Program-made: the position numbers and the translations under genes
Notes under the pieces: generated by a model
The model's input: the letters and a program-made list of their open reading frames with translations, nothing else
What the model was told of the DNA's origin: nothing
Database searches by the model: none
Shown here: positions 58,000 to 64,000 of the stretch, one piece after another
How positions within the stretch are numbered: the stretch's first letter is position 1
Layout of the letters: each line of letters begins with the position of its first letter
Assembly: GCF_003937945.1 (NCBI RefSeq)
Contig: NZ_RSEC01000032.1
Coordinates: forward strand, 62,001 to 126,000
Origin: Amycolatopsis eburnea
GTDB taxonomy: Bacteria; Actinomycetota; Actinomycetes; Mycobacteriales; Pseudonocardiaceae
Length of the DNA: 64,000 nt
Reading direction: 5' to 3'

Positions 58000-59427
58000 T
58001 CATTGCGCCGCGAGCCAGGTGGCGATGCCGCCGACGGTGTCGGTGCACCCGCCGCAGCCGGTGGTGGCTCGCGTGGCCCGCGCCAGTGCGGGGGTGTCGG
58101 TGGCGCCGGCCTTCCAGGCTTCGATCAGCCGGCCCTTGGTGACGTTGTTGCAGCGGCAGATCACCGCCGCGGCGGGCAGGTCGGCCGGGCTGGCGGCAGG
58201 CGTGCTGCCGGTGGGCAGCGCGCGGCCCAGCAGGACGGCGAGCCGGTCGTCGGGCAGCAGCGTGCCGCGGTCGTGGAACTGGGTGATCGTGGCGGCCGCG
58301 TCGGGCAGCCCGAGCAGGATCGCCCCGGCCACGCGGTTTTCGCGGACGACGAGCTTGCCGTACCGCCCACCGGTGGGGTCGTTGAAGGTCAGCACCTCGG
58401 CGCCGCTCTCGGAGGCTTCGAGCTGCGTCTCGCCGAGCGCGGCGAGGTCGATGCCGCGGGCCTTGAGCCGGGTGACGGCGGTCGTGCCGCGGTACCGGGC
58501 AGCCGCGTTCGTGCCGGTCAGGACGTCGGCGAGGACTTCGGCCTGCTCCCACGCGGGCTGGATCAGCCCGGCGGGCGCGCCGGGGTGGCGGGCGCAGTCG
58601 CCGAGCGCGTGGATGCGGCCGTCGCTGGTGCGCAGCGTGTCGTCGACCAGGATCCCCATGTCGACGTCGAGCCCGGCGTCGGCGGCCAGGCTCGTCTCGG
58701 CGCGGACGCCCGCGGCGACGACGACCAGGTCGGCCGGGACGAGGGTGCCGTCATCGAGCTTGAGGCCGTCGCCGGGCAGGTAGCGCGCGGCGGTGGCGCC
58801 GAACTTGAACGTCACACCCATGTCGGTGAGCTGGCGGGCGAGCACGTGCCCGGCGGCCGGGTCGAGCTGCCGTTCCATGACGTGCCCGAGCGGGTGCACG
58901 ACGGTCACCTGGTTGCCGCGCCCGGCCAGCCCGCGGGCGGCTTCGAGGCCGAGGAGGCCACCGCCGAGGACGGCGACCGGCGCGCCGAAGCGGGCGGCGT
59001 CGAGGATCTTGGCGCAGTCGTCGAGGCTGCGGAAGGCCACCACGCCCGGCCCGGCTTCGAGGCCTTCGACGGGCGGGATCCACGGATTGGCGCCGGTCGC
59101 GAGGACCAGGGCGTCGTAGTCCACGCATGCGCCGTCGCCGAGTTCGACGCAGCGCTTCTCCCGGTCGATGCGGGCGACGTCGACGCCGAGCCGCAGGTCG
59201 ATGTTGTGGCGCGCGGCCCATTCGTCGTCGTGCAGGCGGACGCTTTCGGCGCTCATCCCGCCGGCGACGACGGCCGACAGGAGGACACGGTTGTAGGCGG
59301 CGTGCTTTTCGGCGCCGAGCACGGTCAGGCGGACGCGTTCGGCGATGGGGTCGCGGCGGCGGATCTCGTCGGCCAGCCGGGCACCGGCCATGCCGTAACC
59401 GACGATGACGACTTCACGGGGACTCAT
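58000..59427 (-). CDS. FAD/NAD(P)-dependent electron-transfer subunit for nitrate reduction (NirB N-terminal-like)
   Basis: 475 residues from ATG 59427, overlapping nasA by 4 bp. Similar to the first half of NirB: VIVGYGMAGARLADEIRRRD, YDALVLATGANPWIPPVEGL and APVAVLGGGLLGLEAARGLA, and a C-terminal BFD-like [2Fe-2S] domain, ICRCNNVTKGRLIEAWKAGA with TTGCGGCTDTVGGI. It lacks the sirohaem part. In Bacillus and actinobacterial nas operons such proteins pass electrons from NAD(P)H to the molybdenum nitrate reductase. Confidence 0.9.
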   Translation of the reverse strand: MSPREVVIVGYGMAGARLADEIRRRDPIAERVRLTVLGAEKHAAYNRVLLSAVVAGGMSAESVRLHDDEWAARHNIDLRLGVDVARIDREKRCVELGDGACVDYDALVLATGANPWIPPVEGLEAGPGVVAFRSLDDCAKILDAARFGAPVAVLGGGLLGLEAARGLAGRGNQVTVVHPLGHVMERQLDPAAGHVLARQLTDMGVTFKFGATAARYLPGDGLKLDDGTLVPADLVVVAAGVRAETSLAADAGLDVDMGILVDDTLRTSDGRIHALGDCARHPGAPAGLIQPAWEQAEVLADVLTGTNAAARYRGTTAVTRLKARGIDLAALGETQLEASESGAEVLTFNDPTGGRYGKLVVRENRVAGAILLGLPDAAATITQFHDRGTLLPDDRLAVLLGRALPTGSTPAASPADLPAAAVICRCNNVTKGRLIEAWKAGATDTPALARATRATTGCGGCTDTVGGIATWLAAQ

Positions 59428-61478
59428 GCGGCACCATCCACAGTAGACAAGGACACGGCACACACCTTGAACTCCGGCATCCGGCTGACCGGGTCGAGCG
59501 CCGGGTTGGTGAACAGGTTCGCGCGCTGCTCACCGGGGAAGTGGAACGGCAGGAAGACGACGTCGGGCTGGAGGCTTTGCACGAACCGGACCTTGGCGAC
59601 GGTCTCGCCGCGCCGGGACCGGACCTTCGCCGGATCGCCTTCTTCGAGACCCGCGCGCTTGGCGGTGTCCGGGTGCACTTCGACGAACGCTTCCGGCACG
59701 ACGTCGTTCAGTTCGTCGATCAGCCGCGTCTGCGCGCCCGATTGGTAGTGCTGCAACACGCGTCCCGTGGTGGCCTGCAACGGGAACTCCTCGTCGGGCA
59801 GCTCGGCCGGGCCGGTGTGCTCGACCGGCACGAACCGCGCGCGGCCGTCCGGGTGGGCGAAGGCGTCGAGGAACATCCGCGGCGTGCCGGGGTGGCTCTC
59901 GTCCGGCACCGGCCAGTGCAGCGCCTCGCCGGCGCGCAGCCGGTCGTAGCTGACGCCGGAGTAGTCGGCGATCCCGCCCTTGGACGCGATCCGCAGCTCC
60001 TCGAACACGGTCTCGGCGTCGGCCGGGAACCGGTCTTCCGGCTGCCCCAGGCGTTTCGCGAGTCCATTCAGGACGTCCAAGTCGGACCGGACGCCGGGTG
60101 GCGGGTCGAGTGCCTTGCGGCGCAGCAGGACCCGGCCTTCCAGGTTGGTGAGCGTGCCGTGCTCTTCGGCCCACTGCGTGACCGGCAGGACGACGTCGGC
60201 CAGCGCGGCGGTCTCCGACAGCACGAAGTCGGCGACGACCAGGAAGTCCAGTTCGGACAGTCGATCTTGGACACGCTGCGAGCGCGGCGCGGAGACGACG
60301 ACGTTGCTGCCGAAGACCATCAGCGCCTTCGGGCCGTCTTCCTGGCCGAGCGCTTCGAGCAGCTCGGAGGCCGAGCGGCCCGGGCCGGGCAGGCTGTCCG
60401 GTTCGACACCCCACACGCCGGCGACGTACTCGCGGGCGGCCGGGTCGTCGAGCTTGCGGTAGCCGGGCAGCTGGTCGGCCTTCTGGCCGTGCTCGCGGCC
60501 GCCCTGGCCGTTGCCCTGGCCGGTGAGGCAGCCGTAGCCGGAGCCCGCCCGGCCCGGCAGGCCGAGCGAAAGCGCGAGGTTGATCCAGGCGCCGACGGTC
60601 GCGGTGCCGGTGGCGTGCTGCTCGGTGCCGCGCGCGGTGAGGATGTAGGCGTTGCGGGCACCGGCGAGCTTCTCCGCGGCGAGGCGCATGTCGGCGGCCG
60701 AGACCCCGGTGACGCGCTCGGCGCGTTCCGGCCACCAGGAGGCGACGATCCGCCACACGTCTTCGAACCCGCTCGTGCGTTCGTCCACATAGGACTTGTC
60801 GAGGTGCCCGCCTTCGACGACGGCGTGCAGGATCCCCAGCGCCAGCGCGAGATCGGTGCCGGGCGCGGGTGCGAGGTGCAGGCTCGCCAGCTCGGCGGTC
60901 GGCGTCCGCCGCGGGTCGACGACGATGAGGTCGCTCCCCCGCACGTGCTGGGTGAACGGCGGCATCGTCTCGGCCGGGTTCGCGCCGGCGAGCAGCACGA
61001 CGTCGGCCCGCTTCAGATCGGTGACGGGGAACGGCATCCCGCGATCGGCCCCGAACGCCTTGATCCCGGCGGCGGCGGCCGAGGACATGCAGAACCGGCC
61101 GTTGTAGTCGATCTGCGAGGTGCCGAGCGCGACGCGGGCGAACTTGCCGAGCAGGTAGGCCTTCTCGTTGGTGAGTCCCCCGCCGCCGAAGATCGCGACG
61201 CCGTCCGGGCCGCTTTCCCGCTGGATCGCCTGCAGCCTGCGGGCGACGAAGTCGAGGGCGAAGTCCCAGCTGACGGGCTCGAGCGCGCCGTCGACGCGGA
61301 TCATCGGGGTGGTGAGGCGCTTCGGGCTCGTGAGGAGGCTGCCGGAGGTCCAGCCCTTCTGGCACAGGCCACCGGCGTTGACCGGGAAGTCCCGCGGCGT
61401 GACGCGGGTGCCTTCGAGGCTCATCCCGCACTGCAGCGCGCAGTAGGGGCAGTGGGTGTCGACCTGCGGCACGGGCAC
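59424..61478 (-). CDS. nasA: assimilatory nitrate reductase catalytic subunit (molybdopterin guanine dinucleotide, Fe-S)
   Basis: 684 residues from GTG 61478 with AGGAGG 5 nt upstream. N-terminal [4Fe-4S] motif HCPYCALQCGMSLEG...GGLCQKGW. Then DGVAIFGGGGLTNEKAYLLG, YNGRFCMSSAAAAGIKAFGA (the Cys that may coordinate Mo), NPAETMPPFTQHVRGSDLIV and TGQGNGQGGREHGQKADQLP. C-terminal molybdopterin-dinucleotide domain with LQATTGRVLQHYQSGAQTRL. Reduces nitrate to nitrite. First gene of the leftward operon nasA - FAD subunit - narK - nirB - nirD - nnaR, nearly all joined by 4-bp overlaps. The ending lacks the extra C-terminal BFD-like cluster found in some NasA proteins; the neighbouring FAD subunit carries one. 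Confidence 0.93.
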   Translation of the reverse strand: MPVPQVDTHCPYCALQCGMSLEGTRVTPRDFPVNAGGLCQKGWTSGSLLTSPKRLTTPMIRVDGALEPVSWDFALDFVARRLQAIQRESGPDGVAIFGGGGLTNEKAYLLGKFARVALGTSQIDYNGRFCMSSAAAAGIKAFGADRGMPFPVTDLKRADVVLLAGANPAETMPPFTQHVRGSDLIVVDPRRTPTAELASLHLAPAPGTDLALALGILHAVVEGGHLDKSYVDERTSGFEDVWRIVASWWPERAERVTGVSAADMRLAAEKLAGARNAYILTARGTEQHATGTATVGAWINLALSLGLPGRAGSGYGCLTGQGNGQGGREHGQKADQLPGYRKLDDPAAREYVAGVWGVEPDSLPGPGRSASELLEALGQEDGPKALMVFGSNVVVSAPRSQRVQDRLSELDFLVVADFVLSETAALADVVLPVTQWAEEHGTLTNLEGRVLLRRKALDPPPGVRSDLDVLNGLAKRLGQPEDRFPADAETVFEELRIASKGGIADYSGVSYDRLRAGEALHWPVPDESHPGTPRMFLDAFAHPDGRARFVPVEHTGPAELPDEEFPLQATTGRVLQHYQSGAQTRLIDELNDVVPEAFVEVHPDTAKRAGLEEGDPAKVRSRRGETVAKVRFVQSLQPDVVFLPFHFPGEQRANLFTNPALDPVSRMPEFKVCAVSLSTVDGAA

Positions 61479-61521
61479 CTCCTCGGCGCTTCGGGGATGC
61501 CCCTGACGCTAAGGAGGCCGT

Positions 61522-61558
61522 GTTAACCGGATTCGACCGAATGTTTCAGGCAGTTGAC
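61522..61558 (-). promoter_or_regulatory. GlnR-box-like sequence upstream of the nas operon
   Basis: On the minus strand: GTCAA-ctgcct-GAAAC-attcg-GTCGA-atccg-GTTAAC. The first pair matches the a-n6-b half of the actinobacterial GlnR consensus (gTnAC-n6-GaAAC) with one mismatch, and further GT(C/T)NA-like sites follow at shortened spacing. It lies 44-80 bp before the nasA start, the position where GlnR binds nas promoters in Amycolatopsis and Streptomyces (known from literature; binding here is inference). Confidence 0.55.
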
Positions 61559-61563
61559 ATTGC

Positions 61564-61581
61564 GGCGGTGTTTCCACCGCC
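61564..61581 (-). terminator. short hairpin between TIGR02569 gene and the nas promoter
   Basis: GGCGGTG (61564-61570) and CACCGCC (61575-61581) with a TTTC loop, followed on the minus strand by AATGTC. Probably ends the moeZ-side transcript before the nas promoter. Weak by itself. The remaining ~85 bp up to 61667 show nothing else clear. Confidence 0.4.
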
Positions 61582-61667
61582 CGGCCGGTGAGATCCGCGT
61601 CCACGGACCGGGAGTCGGGAGGTCAGCGCCGCATCGCCGGCCGTGACGCGCGATCTTGCGACCTCGG

Positions 61668-62465
61668 TCACAAGACGCCGGACACCTCGCGCGCCGCCAC
61701 TCGCAGGCCGTCCAGCGACGCCTGCGTCGACCTCGGGTTCAACGCGTTCGACGCCAGGCGGAACAACACCGCGCGCAACAGCAGCTGCGGCCACTCCGGC
61801 AGGTGCGCCCACCGCTCGAGCAGCTCCCGCGTCGCGCCGCCCCACGCCAGCGCGTCCACCGCGACGATCGCCGCGCCGTACTCGCCGGGGCGGTAGTACG
61901 GGACGAAGTCCACCAGGCCCGGGGCCGCGTCGCCGTCGAAGAGCAGGCCCGCCAGCAGCTCGCCGTGCGCCACCTGGGACGGCAGGCGGATCGGGCGGCG
62001 GGCACCGGCCAGCACCTCGAACCAGCGGCCGCCCTTCGTCTCCTCCAGCGGGACTTCGAGTTCCGCCCAGGCCACCCGGTCGGCGATCGCGTCGATGTCG
62101 CGGCGGGCGGCCAGGAAGTCCGGCCGGGGCAGGCCCAGCGTCGCGCGGTGGAGCTTCACCGCCGCCAGTACCGACTCGTCGCCGCGGTGGCCGGGCGTCC
62201 CCGCCACGAAACGCGACGCCGTCCAGCCGCCGACGATCCAGCGGCCGTCGCTGGAGCCCACCGGCTTCGCGACGCGCAGGCCCGGCTCGGCGATGTAGTC
62301 GAGGGCGCGGGCGGTCCACAGCGTCTTCGCCTTGTCGGTGACCGGCTTGAGCACGAGGTCGCCGCAACGCCACGCCGTCGAGCCCGGCAGCGGTTCGCAG
62401 CCGTCGTCAAGGCCGCCGAAGGCCGAGCAGACGTGCGCCGGAGGGCGTTCGAGGGTTGACCGCAC
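61668..62465 (-). CDS. TIGR02569 family protein (aminoglycoside phosphotransferase-like fold)
   Basis: 265 residues from GTG 62465, with TAACGT 8 nt upstream (leaderless layout). LPGSTAWRCGDLVLKPVTDK recalls the nucleotide-binding strand of APH-type kinases; AHGELLAGLLFDGDAAPGLV and DFVPYYRPGEYGAAIVAVDA stand at the catalytic and metal-binding loops, but the Brenner HxD...N motif is degenerate. Matches the Rv3205c family next to moeZ in mycobacteria. Function unknown. Confidence 0.85.
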   Translation of the reverse strand: MRSTLERPPAHVCSAFGGLDDGCEPLPGSTAWRCGDLVLKPVTDKAKTLWTARALDYIAEPGLRVAKPVGSSDGRWIVGGWTASRFVAGTPGHRGDESVLAAVKLHRATLGLPRPDFLAARRDIDAIADRVAWAELEVPLEETKGGRWFEVLAGARRPIRLPSQVAHGELLAGLLFDGDAAPGLVDFVPYYRPGEYGAAIVAVDALAWGGATRELLERWAHLPEWPQLLLRAVLFRLASNALNPRSTQASLDGLRVAAREVSGVL

Positions 62466-62545
62466 GGGTCGTGACGTTACCCGGCCGGGTGTTCCACGTT
62501 CGAGAAGACGCGCTGGTCACACAGTGTTTTGCGGCCTGCCCGAAA

Positions 62546-62600
62546 TGCCGTTAAGGCCACCTTACGGGCGTCAGACGCCCGTAAGGTGGCCTTAACGGCA
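62546..62600. repeat. long perfect palindrome downstream of moeZ (27-bp arms)
   Basis: Arms 62546-62572 and 62574-62600, perfectly complementary about a single central base. The centre is GCGTCAGACGC (62568-62578), the same 11-mer as in the family A elements. The outer word AAGGCCACCTTACGGG is similar to the gntP hairpin (AAGGCCTCCTTACCGG). It ends 6 bp before the moeZ stop and probably terminates moeZ. Confidence 0.9.
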
Positions 62601-62606
62601 GAACGG

Positions 62607-63782
62607 CTAGTAGGTCGGCAGGCTCGGGTCGATCTGCTTCGCCCAGGCCAGCACGCCACCGCCGAGGTGCGTCGCGTCCTTGAAGCCGGCCGCGTGCAGG
62701 GCCGCGAGGGCCTCCGCCGACCGGGCGCCCGACTTGCAGTGCAGGACGATCGGCTTGTCCTGCGGCAGCTCCGCCAGCGCCTCGCCCGAGAGGATGCGGT
62801 CCTTCGGGATCAGCGTCGCGCCCTTGATGTTGACGATCTCGTACTCGTGCTGCTCGCGGACGTCGATCAGGGCGAAGTTCTCGCCGTTGTCGAACTTGGC
62901 CTTGAGCTCCGCCGGGGTGATCGTGCTGCCCGACGCGGCCTGCGCGGCCTCGTCCGAAACGACACCGCAGAACGCCTCGTAGTCGATCAGCTCGGTGATC
63001 TTCGGGGTGTCCGGGTCCTTGCGGATCTTGACCTCGCGGTACTTCATTTCCAGCGCGTCGTAGCTGATCAGGCGCCCGAGCAGCGGCTCGCCGATGCCGG
63101 TGATGAGCTTGATCGCCTCGGTCACCATGATCGAGCCGATGGACGCGCAGAGCACGCCCAGCACGCCACCTTCGGCGCAGGAGGGGACCATGCCCGGGGG
63201 CGGCGGCTCCGGGTAGAGGTCGCGGTAGTTGAGGCCCTTGCCGTTCGGCGCGTCCTCCCAGAACACGCTGACCTGGCCCTCGAACCGGAAGATCGAGCCC
63301 CACACGTACGGCTTGCCCAGCAGCACGGCGGCGTCGTTCACCAGGTAGCGCGTGGCGAAGTTGTCGGTGCCGTCGACGATCAGGTCGTACTGCTCGAAGA
63401 TCTCCAGCGCGTTCGACGAGTCCAGCCGGTCGGTGTGCAGGTGCACCTTGACCAGCGGGTTGATCTCGGCGATCGACTCCTGGGCGGACGCGGCCTTGAG
63501 CTTGCCGACGTCGGACTGGCCGTGGATGACCTGGCGCTGCAGGTTCGACTCGTCGACGACGTCGAAGTCGACGATGCCGAGGGTGCCGACGCCGGCCGCG
63601 GCCAGGTAGAGCAGCGCGGGGCTGCCGAGGCCGCCGGCGCCGATGACCAGGACCTTGGCGTTCTTCAGCCGCTTCTGCCCGGTCACCCCGACGTCCGGAA
63701 TGATCAGGTGACGGCTGTACCTGGCCACCTCTTCCTTGGTGAGCTCGGCAGCCGGCTCGACGAGCGGCGGCAGTGCTGACAT
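62607..63782 (-). CDS. moeZ: MoeZ: adenylyltransferase/sulfurtransferase for sulfur-carrier proteins
   Basis: 391 residues from ATG 63782 with GGAGG 4 nt upstream. ThiF/E1-like domain (1-~270): EVARYSRHLIIPDVGVTGQK, VLVIGAGGLGSPALLYLAAA (ATP-binding), DGTDNFATRYLVND, MVPSCAEGGVLGVLCASIGS. Rhodanese domain (~285-391): FALIDVREQHEYEIVNIKGA, IVLHCKSGARSAEALAALHA, whose loop Cys carries the persulfide. MoeZ adenylates and thiolates small carriers such as MoaD (molybdopterin) and CysO. In an Amycolatopsis it was shown to serve several sulfur-carrier pathways. Relevant to the molybdenum enzyme NasA nearby. Confidence 0.94.
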   Translation of the reverse strand: MSALPPLVEPAAELTKEEVARYSRHLIIPDVGVTGQKRLKNAKVLVIGAGGLGSPALLYLAAAGVGTLGIVDFDVVDESNLQRQVIHGQSDVGKLKAASAQESIAEINPLVKVHLHTDRLDSSNALEIFEQYDLIVDGTDNFATRYLVNDAAVLLGKPYVWGSIFRFEGQVSVFWEDAPNGKGLNYRDLYPEPPPPGMVPSCAEGGVLGVLCASIGSIMVTEAIKLITGIGEPLLGRLISYDALEMKYREVKIRKDPDTPKITELIDYEAFCGVVSDEAAQAASGSTITPAELKAKFDNGENFALIDVREQHEYEIVNIKGATLIPKDRILSGEALAELPQDKPIVLHCKSGARSAEALAALHAAGFKDATHLGGGVLAWAKQIDPSLPTY

Positions 63783-63844
63783 GGGTCCTCCATCTCGCGC
63801 GCGGTTCGCGTCCATCCCACTATGCACAACACGCGCTGGCAAAC

Positions 63845-63878
63845 AGACCTTCCCCCATGCCACATACTGGGAAGGTCT
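63845..63878 (-). terminator. terminator hairpin of the partial gene at the right edge
   Basis: AGACCTTCCC (63845-63854) pairs with GGGAAGGTCT (63869-63878) across a 14-nt loop. The right arm touches the stop codon of the leftward partial gene. Confidence 0.6.
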
Positions 63879-64000
63879 TACGGAGTGGGATTCGGCCAGG
63901 CGTTGGGGACGCAGACGCGGCCGTCCTTGGCGACCTTGCCCTTGTCGCCGCCGGGGATGTCGTTGAGCATCGAGACGTAGTCGTCGGAGACGCCGAACGA
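63878..64000 (-). CDS. C-terminal fragment of a probable DUF3152 protein (5' end outside the window)
   Basis: Leftward frame entering at base 64000 and ending with TAA at 63878-63880. Forty residues are visible, including SFGVSDDYVSMLNDIPGG, KVAKDGRVCVPNAWPNP. The ending C.PN.WP resembles the C-terminus of DUF3152 proteins. The gene order TIGR02569 - moeZ - this gene equals Rv3205c - Rv3206c - Rv3207c, where Rv3207c is a DUF3152 protein. Assigned mainly by context. Confidence 0.5.
   Translation of the reverse strand, partial: SFGVSDDYVSMLNDIPGGDKGKVAKDGRVCVPNAWPNPTP

Noticed and set aside
59424..61478. Formate dehydrogenase as alternative identity for the molybdopterin oxidoreductase
   Set aside because: No selenocysteine or formate dehydrogenase partner; the operon partners (NarK, NirBD, NnaR) and the GlnR-like box point to assimilatory nitrate reduction.

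Overview
The window is very GC-rich actinobacterial chromosome with dense overlapping (ATGA/GTGA) gene pairs, many GTG starts and several leaderless-looking promoters. Protein content (bifunctional RNase HI/phosphatase, AdnAB, MoeZ, NnaR-type nitrate regulator, PtpA, SURF1) and gene order point to the Pseudonocardiaceae, most likely Amycolatopsis or a close relative. The species-level guess is inference. No IS element, CRISPR array, tRNA or rRNA gene was seen.

Layout. 1-10300: a transporter tail, a small CdiI-like protein, a GT-C-like membrane protein, then a block matching, as I recall it, Mycobacterium tuberculosis Rv2228c-Rv2236c (RNase HI/phosphatase, zinc-ribbon coiled-coil protein, Nif3, PtpA, SURF1, CobD). 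It is interrupted by a GntR plus small-protein cassette flanked by an 18-bp direct repeat that duplicates the ptpA promoter. A 20-residue peptide with seven cysteines lies upstream of Nif3. 9600-13200: a gluconate regulator/kinase/permease locus with two identical operators, and an ArsR/SRPBCC pair. 13200-19960: a sugar operon (ROK repressor, ABC binding lipoprotein, two permeases, GH4 glycosidase, BadF-type kinase). 20100-27150: NudC, a pair of M16 peptidases and two tandem DUF2207 membrane proteins.

27200-38100: a membrane/secretion cluster (RDD, SpoIIM-like, ricin-type lectin, DUF58, MoxR, DUF4350, DUF4129, multi-pass protein) bounded by two paralogous secreted zinc metallopeptidases. 38457-47466: a K+ channel/RCK protein, a DoxX-like protein, AdnB, AdnA and an alkyltransferase-like protein. 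47477-61560: an iron-box-controlled siderophore-interacting protein, a HemD-like protein, a WYL regulator, and a six-gene nitrate assimilation operon (nasA, FAD oxidoreductase, narK, nirB, nirD, nnaR) read leftward from a GlnR-like box. 61668-64000: TIGR02569 protein, MoeZ (sulfur carrier activation, relevant to the molybdenum cofactor NasA needs) and the tail of a probable DUF3152 protein. The K+ channel-AdnB-AdnA-ATL and TIGR02569-MoeZ-DUF3152 pieces match M. tuberculosis Rv3200c-Rv3207c, with the iron/nitrate block in between.

The most unusual layer is non-coding: several families of long, nearly perfect palindromes sit against stop codons (mostly between convergent genes) with compensatory changes between copies. 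One family (core TTTCACGTGAAA) is also present in frame inside a coding region and between adnA and adnB. A separate 11-bp palindrome-like word, TCCACWGTGGA, recurs inside genes in one reading register.
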